64,000 nt of DNA. Source: Alphaproteobacteria bacterium MarineAlpha12_Bin1. GTDB lineage: Bacteria > Pseudomonadota > Alphaproteobacteria > UBA6615. Of the stretch, positions 17,602 to 25,020 are shown piece after piece. Made by a program: the position numbers and the translations under genes. The stretch is from positions 186,001-250,000 of the forward strand of contig PTJY01000002.1 in NCBI GenBank assembly GCA_002937505.1, given 5' to 3'. How positions within the stretch are numbered: position 1 is the stretch's first letter; every line of letters begins with the position of its first letter. The notes under the pieces are model-generated. The model did no database searches. It had not been told where the DNA came from and saw only the letters and a list, made by a program, of their open reading frames with translations.

Positions 17602-18477
17602 CTACATAGGAATATTCCCATGATCTCGGCGCCACTTAGCGGCGCGTTTTCTTGAAACAGAGTTTAATCTTGAATCTCTTTTCCAAAATACAACTCTGTA
17701 GTCAAGTATCTCCATAATTGTAAATAGCATCAAACCCATTGCTGCCATGGTTAATAAAGTTGCAAAGGAACCATCAATCTGAAGTTTGAACGCAAACCTC
17801 TGCATTAGAATACCCACACCAGCAGTAGCAGAGACGAACTCCGCAACAATTGTGCCTAATAAGGCCCCAGTTAGTGCAAGCTTCAAACCAGCAACAATCA
17901 TGGGAATAGCATTTGGGAATTGTAACTTCCAAAAATAATCTCTTTTGGATGCCCCCATAGACCGGAATAAATCACTTCCATCCTCATCAGTTCTTGTTAG
18001 CGCCGTTAATGTATTAACGAACGGAGGAAAGAAACATACAAGAGCCGCCAGGGCAATTTTTGAGCTCCAACCGAAGCCAAACCAGGCAATAATCATAGGT
18101 GTCACAGCAATTCCAGGTGTTACACTAAAAATTACTGCGTATGGGGCTATATAACGCCTAAAAACTGGGCTAAAAGCCGCAGAAACGGCAAGGCTAATAC
18201 CTATTGTAATTCCAATAAAAAAGCCAATCGTAGCTTCAGCTAGAGTGGTGTAAAAATGATAGTAAATTTTGCCGCTGATAAAAAACAAATCAACTAATTG
18301 CGCCCATATCAAACTAGGCCATGGCAATATATATTTATTCAGTTGGCCATTCTGTCCAAGTATTTCCCAAAGGCCAATTATTAACGCAAAGGTGACAATA
18401 TGCTTCACAGAGGATCTTAAAGCTTTTACATACCTTTTATTGACATTATTTTCTGGTTCCAGAGAAGTGGTAGTCAT
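17602..18477 (-). CDS. ABC transporter permease (SsuC/TauC type), second copy
   Basis: This 291-residue BPD-type permease has about six membrane helices and the EAA-like loop around residues 185-210 (FRSMGASKRDYFWKLQFPNA). Its ATG overlaps the stop of the upstream permease (TAATG), showing translational coupling. With the other permease at 18477-19361 it probably forms a heterodimeric channel, as both differ clearly in sequence while keeping the same motif set (PFVNTLT, LKLALTGALLGTIVAEF). Systems of this family often use one permease gene, so the pair is mildly unusual. Confidence 0.88.
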   Translation of the reverse strand: MTTTSLEPENNVNKRYVKALRSSVKHIVTFALIIGLWEILGQNGQLNKYILPWPSLIWAQLVDLFFISGKIYYHFYTTLAEATIGFFIGITIGISLAVSAAFSPVFRRYIAPYAVIFSVTPGIAVTPMIIAWFGFGWSSKIALAALVCFFPPFVNTLTALTRTDEDGSDLFRSMGASKRDYFWKLQFPNAIPMIVAGLKLALTGALLGTIVAEFVSATAGVGILMQRFAFKLQIDGSFATLLTMAAMGLMLFTIMEILDYRVVFWKRDSRLNSVSRKRAAKWRRDHGNIPM

Positions 18478-19361
18478 TATTGCCCCCCCGTCCCAGATAC
18501 CTGTTTATTAATTATACCAGCAAATTCAGAAGCTCTGCGTTTACTTTTCCTTTGCATTAAATCCTCACTATGCCAGTAGATAATGCGATAATTCATTATT
18601 TCAATTGATCGAAAAAGAACAAAGGCAAATACGGTAATAGATAATAAGGTGGAGAAAGCATAGTCCATATTAAGAGTAATTACATATCGCCGCATCATGA
18701 CACCGAGGCCAACATCAGCTTGTATAAACTCAGCAACTAAAGCACCAGCAAATGCCCCAGCGGCAGCGAGTTTTAATCCCGCCGATATGAGCGGCATAGC
18801 GTTAGGAACCATTAGTTTAAAAAATATCTGTTTTTTTGAAGCTCGGCAGGAACGGAATAACTCTTCCGATTCTTCATCTATCTGCATGAGGCCGGTCATC
18901 GTATTAACAAATGGCCCGAAGAAACATACCAATGCCGCAAGTGCAATAGCAGAGCCATACCCAAAGCCTAACCAACCCACAAATATAGGTCCGACAGCAA
19001 TACGAGGCATTGCCTCAACTAAAATAATGTAGGGCTTTAAATAATCACGAAAACCTGTATGTAATGCAGCTCCAATAGCCAAACCCATACCAATTGCTGT
19101 ACCAATTAAAAAGCCACCCATCGCTTTTGCAAATGTAGCAGCCAAATGTTCCCAAACGGTGGCCTTAAGAAAGAAAATTTGTAACATTCCTTCGGCTATT
19201 CTAGTAGGGCGAGGGAACATCAAAGGATCAGCAAGACCCATGCGATTAGCTAACTCCCATACGCTCATTAAAACAAGAAAAATAGCAAAATGCTTGGGAA
19301 CAAAGCGCCAAGTATTTTCCCTATCTGGTACGTAGGTAACTTCTGAAGTCTCTGCAGTCAT
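18477..19361 (-). CDS. ABC transporter permease (SsuC/TauC type), first copy
   Basis: This 294-residue inner-membrane permease has about six spans and the cytoplasmic loop LFRSCRASKKQIFFKLMVPNA, which contacts the ATPase. The start overlaps the ATPase stop by an ATGA arrangement and the end overlaps the next permease start. It is paralogous to that permease. The last codons run through a seven-base cytosine run (+ strand 18482-18488). Its partner ATPase is the chimeric gene at 19358. Confidence 0.88.
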   Translation of the reverse strand: MTAETSEVTYVPDRENTWRFVPKHFAIFLVLMSVWELANRMGLADPLMFPRPTRIAEGMLQIFFLKATVWEHLAATFAKAMGGFLIGTAIGMGLAIGAALHTGFRDYLKPYIILVEAMPRIAVGPIFVGWLGFGYGSAIALAALVCFFGPFVNTMTGLMQIDEESEELFRSCRASKKQIFFKLMVPNAMPLISAGLKLAAAGAFAGALVAEFIQADVGLGVMMRRYVITLNMDYAFSTLLSITVFAFVLFRSIEIMNYRIIYWHSEDLMQRKSKRRASEFAGIINKQVSGTGGQ

Positions 19362-20215
19362 ACATAACTTCCTAGAATATTCCGAACTTCAGATTCTATT
19401 TTATTAAATTCTGGTGTTAGCTGTAGTTCTAATGATCGTGGTCTTTCAAAGGGGACTTCTACTATTCTCGCTAGCTTACCAGGTCTTGGTGTCATTACCA
19501 TGACCTCATCTGCAAGAAATATTGCTTCAGCTATATTATGGGTGACAAATAAACTTGTTGTAGCGGTCCCATCTACGATATTCATTAATTCTATGTTAAG
19601 GCGTTCGCGGGTGAATTCATCAAGAGCGCCAAATGGCTCATCTAATAGAAGAATATCAGCTCCAGTTTGCAATAAACGAGCTAATGCAACACGCTGTTGC
19701 ATGCCACCTGATAATTGGCGAGGAAAATGAAACTCAAAGTCTTTTAGGCCAACGAGATGCAGCGCCTGAATTGCCCTACTACGATCCTCATCAGTAATTT
19801 TACCTGCAAGCTCAGATGGGAGTAGGACATTTTCTATCGCCGTACGCCATTCCAAAAGAACTGGCTTCTGGAACATCATACCAATATCAGTCCGTGGATC
19901 AGTAACTTCATTTTCTCTTACTTTGACTGAACCTGATGTTTTCTCAATTAGTCCCGCTACTAGTCTCAATAGCGTGGACTTTCCGCAACCACTAGGTCCA
20001 ACCAAAGATATGAAGTCACCCTCATTAATTTTAAATGATGCCCCCTGAAGAGCAATCACCTCCTCACTAAAAGCTTTAGTTAGTGCGTTTGCTTCTATTA
20101 CAACATCACTATTTGTGGCACTCTGTTTAGAGACCGCTTCACTGACTACAGATTCAGTTTGCGTCTTATCAATCCCTGCACCTTCTGCTCTGTGCCCCTT
20201 CAAACTTTCAACCAT
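19358..20215 (-). CDS. ABC transporter ATPase with a chimeric N-terminus
   Basis: The core, about residues 37-285, is an SsuB/TauB-type ATPase: Walker A LVGPSGCGKST, signature LSGGMQQRVALARLL, Walker B ILLLDEPFGALD, H-loop LFVTHNIAEA. The first 22 residues (MVESLKGHRAEGAGIDKTQTES) closely copy the last residues of the adjacent CorC/HlyC protein and derive from a duplicated segment of its gene. The ATG corresponds to an ATA (Ile) codon in the parent copy. An AAGGA within the former coding sequence lies nine bases upstream and can serve as ribosome site. Residues 23-36 are not typical of the family either. No later ATG exists before the ATPase core. Confidence 0.87.
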   Translation of the reverse strand: MVESLKGHRAEGAGIDKTQTESVVSEAVSKQSATNSDVVIEANALTKAFSEEVIALQGASFKINEGDFISLVGPSGCGKSTLLRLVAGLIEKTSGSVKVRENEVTDPRTDIGMMFQKPVLLEWRTAIENVLLPSELAGKITDEDRSRAIQALHLVGLKDFEFHFPRQLSGGMQQRVALARLLQTGADILLLDEPFGALDEFTRERLNIELMNIVDGTATTSLFVTHNIAEAIFLADEVMVMTPRPGKLARIVEVPFERPRSLELQLTPEFNKIESEVRNILGSYV

Positions 20216-20648
20216 AAATCGATATCCTTGATCCTCTTAGGTGGAACCTTCCTCAGGAATTCGTCGTAATTTTCTCATCAGCAAACCAGAAACCGTGTGG
20301 GTCTTAGCCGCCAGTGATGCCAAACCATGCGCCATCCAATGATGGCCTTCTTCGGTAGCAGGAAATACCTGCTCCGTCAAGATTCAGTTTGCGTCTTATC
20401 AATCCTTACACGTTCTGCTCTGCGCCCCTTCAAACTTTCAACTATAAATCGATATCCTTGATCCTCTACGATGTCACCTTCCTCAGGAATTCGTCGTAAT
20501 ATTCTCATCAGGAAACCAGAAACCGTGTGGGCCTTATACGAATCAGGAATGGAATAATCAGTTAAGCGTTCTACATCCGCCAGTGATGCCAAACCATGCG
20601 CCATCCAATGATCGCCTTCTTCGGTAACGGGAAACACCTGCTCCGTCA
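20151..20648. repeat. Tandem partial duplication of the corC-like 3' end
   Basis: Two head-to-tail copies are present: 20151-20380 (230 bases) and 20381-20648 (268 bases). Both begin GATTCAGTTTGCGTCTTATC and end at CTCCGTCA. The left copy has lost 39 bases (13 codons in frame) and carries point changes, including a TAA at 20239-20237 in the former frame and the ATA-to-ATG change that starts the ATPase gene. The right copy is the functional end of the CorC/HlyC gene, whose TGA stop at 20379-20377 is formed exactly at the copy junction. Confidence 0.92.
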
Positions 20649-21690
20649 CATCAGTTTCATCAGCGATCTCACCCACAATTTCTTCTAATAAATCCTCTAG
20701 AGTTACGATACCAACGAATGAACCATATTCATCAATAATACAGGCCATATGCGCTCTCTCCTGACGCATTTGATCGAATAATCTTGATACCTTTTGAGTT
20801 TCAGGAACAATCAAAGGTTCACGTAAATAGCTACTTAGGTCCTTCCATGGCTCTTGTTCTCCCTCAAGTAAAGCCCTCGTCAAATCTACCATCAAAACAA
20901 CACCCAGTAGATCTTCGTTTTGTCCTTCAACCAGAGGATAACGAGAATGACCTTTTTCTCGCATGACTTGCAGATTAGTCTTAACAGGAGCATCCGCTCG
21001 CAAGACATCCGATTCGATCCTAGGAATCATAACGCTGGCAACTGACCGCTCATCAAACTCAAATACATTTTGAATCATCTCTGCTGTATCACTTTGCAAT
21101 TTTCCATGTTCGGTTGACACATCTACCAGTGTCCGGATTTCATCATCAGATAGAATCTCCATATGTCCTTCCTCGGATATACCCATAAGGACTAAAATTG
21201 CCCTAGAGGCCTTATTCAGGACCCAGGTAAGTGGAAAAAACAGCCAATAAGAAAACTGTAATGGATAAGCAATTAATAATGATACTGGTTCGGCTTTGCG
21301 AATTGCCCAAGTCTTAGGAACCTGTTCACCTATAACAATATGAAACGAGGAAAATGTCAAAAAACCTATAAGAAAAGAAATCGAATGAAGTGTTTCATCA
21401 CTTAAACCCATTGGGGCTAATAAGGGTTCAAGTAATGCAGCTACTGTTGGTTCACCAACCCAACCCAAACCCAGAGAAGCCATCGTTATTCCTAACTGAC
21501 AGTTAGCTAGATAGCCGTCTATATGTTTTATCATGTGAAGACTAAGCTTAGCTGCACCACCTCTAGTTTCCGCTAAATTTTCAATACGAAAACCTTTGGC
21601 TTTTACAAGCGCAAACTCAGCTGCAACATAAAATCCGTTAGCTACAAGCAGCAAAAAAGCTACAAATAAATTAGCTCCCGCACTTTCCAT
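20377..21690 (-). CDS. CorC/HlyC-CNNM-type transporter-associated protein
   Basis: This 437-residue protein has an N-terminal CNNM/DUF21 membrane domain (about 1-190, three to four helices, with GEQVPKTWAIRKAEP), a CBS-domain pair at about 205-335 (IDEYGSFVGIVTLEDLLEEI) and a CorC_HlyC domain at about 350-425 (ILRRIPEEGDIVEDQGYRF). Family members are linked to Mg2+/Co2+ efflux. Its stop codon is created by the junction of a tandem duplication, so the natural C-terminus may once have been different. The gene heads the same-strand run that leads into the ABC transporter operon. Confidence 0.9.
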   Translation of the reverse strand: MESAGANLFVAFLLLVANGFYVAAEFALVKAKGFRIENLAETRGGAAKLSLHMIKHIDGYLANCQLGITMASLGLGWVGEPTVAALLEPLLAPMGLSDETLHSISFLIGFLTFSSFHIVIGEQVPKTWAIRKAEPVSLLIAYPLQFSYWLFFPLTWVLNKASRAILVLMGISEEGHMEILSDDEIRTLVDVSTEHGKLQSDTAEMIQNVFEFDERSVASVMIPRIESDVLRADAPVKTNLQVMREKGHSRYPLVEGQNEDLLGVVLMVDLTRALLEGEQEPWKDLSSYLREPLIVPETQKVSRLFDQMRQERAHMACIIDEYGSFVGIVTLEDLLEEIVGEIADETDVTEQVFPVTEEGDHWMAHGLASLADVERLTDYSIPDSYKAHTVSGFLMRILRRIPEEGDIVEDQGYRFIVESLKGRRAERVRIDKTQTES

Positions 21691-21975
21691 AATTTTTTAT
21701 AATCCTCATATAATGAATATTCATAAGCATACAAATGCTTAGCCCATGTAGTAAGCTTTACGTAAAATAAAATATTGAACTAAATAGAAATTAAACCTTA
21801 CCTTATAACTACATTATTAAATTTTAATGGCTATTTCAACAAGAGGTTATGAGCTCTACCTTTCTCACACTTAATCCTGACTTTACCACTAGATATATCT
21901 ACTTTCATCGCAATCTATTCCCTATTCTCTATATGGGAGATCGACATGATATGAGAGATTTAACTCTCATGAAAG
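21691..21975. other. Intergenic stretch with a short palindrome
   Basis: No gene is supported here. The only structure seen is ATGAGAG-atttaa-CTCTCAT at 21951-21970, next to the second tRNA remnant; it has no T-run and could be an operator, a weak terminator or part of an attachment site. The upstream region of the CorC/HlyC gene (21691-21840) is very AT-rich and may hold its promoter, but no clear -35/-10 pair could be assigned. Confidence 0.35.
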
Positions 21976-22045
21976 TGGTCTCCTCGGCAGGACTCGAACC
22001 TGCTACCTTTGTATTAGGAATAAGTGTGTCCATCCTATGACATAT
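21976..22045 (-). pseudogene. tRNA-Arg 3'-half remnant (CCU anticodon loop), att-like
   Basis: On the - strand the sequence from 22020 to 21976 contains anticodon loop TTCCTAA (CCU), an intact T arm GCAGG-TTCGAGT-CCTGC, acceptor strand CGAGGAG and CCA. That acceptor strand is exactly complementary to the 5' acceptor strand CTCCTCG of the intact tRNA-Arg at 23744-23820, yet no 5' half is present here. The preceding bases (22038-22019) repeat the arm found beside the 16.2-kb remnant. This fits a displaced 3' end of tRNA-Arg(CCU) left by site-specific integration. Confidence 0.68.
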
Positions 22046-22108
22046 TAGATTTCCCTTTGTTTTCTACAACTTATGATGCCTCTTATTATAGATTGACTGT
22101 ATTTTGGT

Positions 22109-22134
22109 ATTCACATAATAGTTATTTTGTGAAT
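22109..22134. promoter_or_regulatory. Inverted repeat at the left edge of the GC-rich insert
   Basis: ATTCACA and TGTGAAT form a perfect 7-bp inverted repeat separated by 12 bases, lying just before base composition switches from AT-rich to GC-rich. It has the form of an operator or a recombinase-binding site. No neighbouring promoter could be assigned. Confidence 0.35.
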
Positions 22135-22193
22135 GGAGATTGTGATGTAAACTCGTTGTGCACGATCATCTCCGAACATATCGGAATAGACCG

Positions 22194-22391
22194 TCAGTCC
22201 GTCGTCCCTTCTCGTGCGCGTGCAATGCACGTCGCTACTTCCGCATCGCACAGGTCGAGCAGGTCATCCAGGGTGTGCAATGGCCCGAAGTCGGCACACA
22301 GGCGCGTCACGTTTACGAAGTCATTCTGTTCGTGGTGCTGGGCAACAACGACGGCTTCACCGCCGGCCAGAGCGGATCCTAATTTGAGCAT
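22194..22391 (-). CDS. Short GC-rich reading frame after the MBL gene, possibly a fragment
   Basis: This 65-codon frame begins with an ATG that overlaps the end of the MBL-fold gene and shares its GC-rich codon use. The predicted peptide (GGEAVVVAQHHEQNDFVNVT..., then LHTLDDLLDLCDAEVAT) looks protein-like but matches no family I recognise. It ends close to the composition boundary, so it may be a truncated remnant of a longer donor gene or a small genuine gene. Confidence 0.35.
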   Translation of the reverse strand: MLKLGSALAGGEAVVVAQHHEQNDFVNVTRLCADFGPLHTLDDLLDLCDAEVATCIARAREGTTD

Positions 22392-23353
22392 TTGTCGAAA
22401 ACCTCGTTGTAGTTGCAGTCGGCGTCGACATGGCGTCGGGGCGAACCTGCGGGGTGCTCGTCGAGGTAGTCGTAGACAACCCCGAGACTTTCGACCTGGA
22501 TCGCCGGCGCGATAAGTCCCAGCCCCGGGGGTTTGTCCGGGTCACCGCGATAGGGCGAACGGAGCGAGCGGTCGAAGCAGTCGCCCTCGGCCATGACGCG
22601 CTCACGTGACCACCCCTGACGTTTCCAGTCGCGCACGGAATCGACGAGTGTGTGCAATCCGTCTCTGGCCGATTGCAACGTGTCCCGCTGGAACGGATCG
22701 CCGTGGCCCGGTACATACCAATCGACGTCGAGCGCCTCCAGCAGGCCAAGCGTCTGGAACCAGGCCCAGGGGTCGCAAGATTGTGCGGCCGGTGCGCAGG
22801 TGCCCGGGAACACGGCGTCCGCGACGAAGGCCACGCGATCGTCCACGGCATGCACGATCGACGAACCGCGCGTATGTCCCGGGGCCTCAATCACGACGAA
22901 CCGTTTTCCCCCAAGCGTAAATGACAACCGCTTGGTGTAGGTCATGTCCGGATGGCGGACCTCGAAACTGTCGACCAGCGCATCGGAGAAGAATTGGTTG
23001 CGTCCCCAGCCGCGCAATGTTTTGCGCATTTCTACAGTCGACCCGCTCGCGCCGACCGCGAGTTCCTCTGCCGTGATCTCGGACGAGATCAGGACGCTCG
23101 CACCCAGCATCGAACAACATGCGCAATGGTCCTCATGGTGTTCGCACAGAATGTGGAATTTGACGGGGACGCGCGTTTCGATGAATTCGCGCCACTGGAG
23201 CGCGGAGGCCGGCGCCATCGGTCCGTCGATCGCCACCGCGCCTTCGTCGGTGATGACTACACCGCTGACGGGGTAAGTGACGAACGCATATGCGTCTCCC
23301 ATCTTAAAAAGACGCGGATCATTCTCTTCGAGAGGTGGCAGGGGATCTGGCAT
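22379..23353 (-). CDS. Metallo-beta-lactamase-fold hydrolase with altered first metal motif
   Basis: This 324-residue protein has an MBL-fold layout: a beta-rich N-terminus with VVITDEGAVAIDGP, a metal motif at 71-76, EAPGHTRGSS near 160, VADAVFPG, and VPGHGDP near 215. The usual HxHxDH motif reads E-H-H-E-D-H at 71-76, so the first zinc-ligand His is Glu while H73, D75 and H76 remain. A C-terminal helical part of about 100 residues follows. Codon use is GC-rich, unlike every neighbour, which implies transfer from a high-GC donor. Substrate unknown; the class includes glyoxalase II, lactonases and dehalogenase-like enzymes. Confidence 0.82.
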   Translation of the reverse strand: MPDPLPPLEENDPRLFKMGDAYAFVTYPVSGVVITDEGAVAIDGPMAPASALQWREFIETRVPVKFHILCEHHEDHCACCSMLGASVLISSEITAEELAVGASGSTVEMRKTLRGWGRNQFFSDALVDSFEVRHPDMTYTKRLSFTLGGKRFVVIEAPGHTRGSSIVHAVDDRVAFVADAVFPGTCAPAAQSCDPWAWFQTLGLLEALDVDWYVPGHGDPFQRDTLQSARDGLHTLVDSVRDWKRQGWSRERVMAEGDCFDRSLRSPYRGDPDKPPGLGLIAPAIQVESLGVVYDYLDEHPAGSPRRHVDADCNYNEVFDKCSN

Positions 23354-23373
23354 AATTCTACCTGAGTCGTTGA

Positions 23374-23523
23374 TTAATTGAGTCTATACTCAATATCAGA
23401 GTGCCCAGATAGATTCAACATCTCGGCTGGACGCTGGGCCTCGTGTAGCTCACGAAATGCCACATGTTCGCGGCGCGTCACATCGCCGGGCGTTCGCTTG
23501 CCAAACTTCGGCAGATAAAATCC
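23374..23523 (-). pseudogene. C-terminal gene fragment in the GC-rich insert
   Basis: On the - strand an open frame without a start runs from the insert edge to a TAA at 23376-23374, just before the MBL gene. About 45 codons are visible (LPKFGKRTPGDVTRREHVAF, then RELHEAQRPAEML) with GC-rich codon use through most of the length. It reads like the C-terminus of a donor gene cut off at the boundary. The family is not recognised. Confidence 0.45.
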
Positions 23524-23743
23524 TTATTAATGTTAGTGAAGGTAAATACCCATAGGTGTTTAAAATTATTCCCACTGGGAATAATAGTTCTGATTATCTG
23601 ATTTTTAGATTAATCAAATAATCAATTAATCAATCATTAGTTATTCTTACTATCACCCAAAAACCACTCTCTGGACACATACTACCCAATAATTTTGGAA
23701 TAGAGTTTAGTATATCTTAGATAAGAAAATAGGGTGGAATAAA

Positions 23744-23820
23744 TGGCCTCCTCGGTAGGATTCGAACCTACGACATCTTCATTAGGAATGAAGCACTCTA
23801 TCCAACTGAGCTACGAGGAG
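23744..23820 (-). tRNA. tRNA-Arg (anticodon CCU)
   Basis: A complete 77-base cloverleaf on the - strand: acceptor CTCCTCG/CGAGGAG, D arm with AGCTCAGTTGGATAGAGT, anticodon stem CTTCA/TGAAG with loop TTCCTAA (anticodon CCU, reads AGG), T arm GTAGG-TTCGAAT-CCTAC, and an encoded CCA. Its 3' end faces the GC-rich insert and the two displaced tRNA 3' halves, the normal geometry of a tRNA used as an integration site. Confidence 0.95.
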
Positions 23821-23974
23821 ACTCTATGATTTCATACTCTCTTTTAGTAATATTGTTCAAGTTTTAAGATATTATAATATTCACAAATCGTTCACATAAA
23901 GTATTTTAACAAAAGTGTAGGTTGTAAGCACTTGATTTTATTGAATGATTTCAACACCAAGGATGGATTAATTT

Positions 23975-24013
23975 ATTAGGTATCTGATACTCTATCCTGA
24001 TAGCTACGGAGAC
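23975..24013 (-). pseudogene. tRNA-Arg 5'-half remnant
   Basis: On the - strand 24013-23975 reads as a tRNA 5' half: acceptor GTCTCCG, TA, D arm with AGCT...GGATAGAGT, half anticodon stem TCAGA and loop TACCTAA ending where the 3' halves begin. Its acceptor strand can pair with CGGGGAC of the 16.2-kb 3' half in all seven positions, one as G-U, and its TCAGA pairs with that half's TCTGA. Position 33 is A instead of the invariant U, so it is not functional. It lies 154 bases beyond the intact tRNA-Arg. Confidence 0.55.
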
Positions 24014-24056
24014 GCAAAACCAACTGAACTATAACGAAAGAATACAAAAAATAATA

Positions 24057-24974
24057 ATGAATTTAAAAGTAAGTGTGAAATCTTCAACTCTAGGTTTTAT
24101 TGCTGGAATATTCGCATTGATAACAACAGTAGCAATGCTACTTGCGGGACGTATCGGAGCTACCGGTGACGTCCTGACAATTTGGGATTTAGCAGGAATA
24201 AGACATGGAATAGCAGCAATACTTGCAATCCCATTAATAATTTACAGCAAGCCATGGCATATGAAGCTAAGCCAATATTTAGTTTCTTCCATTTTTGGCG
24301 GAGCGCCTTTTGTTTTACTTTTGTTTGGTGGCATGGTTTATGCTCCAGTTTCACACGCTGGCATTTTTATGAATGGTACTCTTCCTTTAGCAGCTACAGT
24401 TATTGCCTGGTTTTGGCTAAAAGAAAAACCTAATTCCTGGCAAGCTTTGGGAATAATAATAATTCTTGTAGGAATGAGTTTAGTTATATGGCAGGCAGTA
24501 CCAGAAATAAGGTCAGATTATTGGATAGGGCATCTTTTGTTTGTAGCATCCGGAATCTGGTTTTCTGTCTGGTATGTTTCTATTCGTGCTTGGAAACTAA
24601 CTGTAATACAAACCCTTTGTTCCTTGCTCGTTTTTAACGCAGTTTTTTATACTCCAATTTGGCTAATTTTTCTTCCTAGCGGACTATCCACAGCTCCAAT
24701 TAAGGATATTACTTTACAAGTAATTGTGCATGGTGTGTTCGGTGCTTTTTTAGCAGTTTTTGGTCATGCCTATGCTGCACGCACTATAGGACCGATGAAA
24801 CAGTCAGCAATAATGGCTGGAGCGCCAATTCTAGCTCTAATAATTTCTGTTCCACTACTTGGAGAAGTAGCAACATCTTTAGATGTTACTGGGGCTATAA
24901 TAGTAACTTTTGGTATTCTACTCGTAGTTGGCATACGCTTAAACTACCCCAACTTTTGCACCAAAAACAAATAA
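24057..24974 (+). CDS. EamA/DMT-family permease
   Basis: This 305-residue membrane protein has about ten helices in two homologous EamA halves. Features are the N-terminal AGRIGATGDVLTIWDLAGIRHG segment, FGGMVYAPVSHAGIFMNGT near residue 90, and AARTIGPMKQSAIMAGAPI near 240-258. The family exports or imports small metabolites such as amino acids and nucleosides; the cargo is unknown. It is clearly related to the permeases at 49970 and 50908 (shared ARTIG and SGAP/MAGAP segments). It stands alone between the tRNA region and the convergent folB gene. Confidence 0.88.
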   Translation: MNLKVSVKSSTLGFIAGIFALITTVAMLLAGRIGATGDVLTIWDLAGIRHGIAAILAIPLIIYSKPWHMKLSQYLVSSIFGGAPFVLLLFGGMVYAPVSHAGIFMNGTLPLAATVIAWFWLKEKPNSWQALGIIIILVGMSLVIWQAVPEIRSDYWIGHLLFVASGIWFSVWYVSIRAWKLTVIQTLCSLLVFNAVFYTPIWLIFLPSGLSTAPIKDITLQVIVHGVFGAFLAVFGHAYAARTIGPMKQSAIMAGAPILALIISVPLLGEVATSLDVTGAIIVTFGILLVVGIRLNYPNFCTKNK

Positions 24975-25020
24975 GTTTGTATGTCTGTTGTCTTATGATT
25001 GGCCTAAACAGTGATGTCTT

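Larger units (their letters stand above)
22150..23515. other. GC-rich inserted segment
   Basis: Base composition changes abruptly near 22150 and back near 23515. Inside, the third codon positions are dominated by G and C, and CpG-rich runs are frequent; the flanking DNA is strongly AT-rich. The segment holds one complete gene (metallo-beta-lactamase fold) between two incomplete coding pieces, all on the - strand. It sits between a tRNA-Arg 3' half and the intact tRNA-Arg. It may be recently acquired DNA or an assembly join. Confidence 0.75.

Noticed and set aside
18482-18488. Seven-cytosine run as a phase-variation tract
   Set aside because: It lies in the last codons of the permease, where slippage would change only the tail, and runs of seven are not exceptional.
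21691-21840. Thiamine (TPP) riboswitch before the NMT1-type transporter genes
   Set aside because: The conserved CTGAGA and ACCTGA blocks could not be found on the - strand upstream of corC, or before the binding-protein gene.
21951-21970. ATGAGAG-atttaa-CTCTCAT as a terminator
   Set aside because: There is no T-run on either strand and no gene ends just before it; kept only as a palindrome in the intergenic note.
21976-22045. A second complete tRNA-Arg(CCU)
   Set aside because: No 5' acceptor or matching anticodon half-stem precedes the loop; TACAA cannot pair with the upstream bases. Treated as a displaced 3' half.
22606-23365. Several overlapping + strand reading frames in the GC-rich insert
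   Set aside because: They are antisense to the MBL-fold gene, rich in Arg and low in hydrophobic structure, as expected when stop codons are rare in GC-rich DNA.
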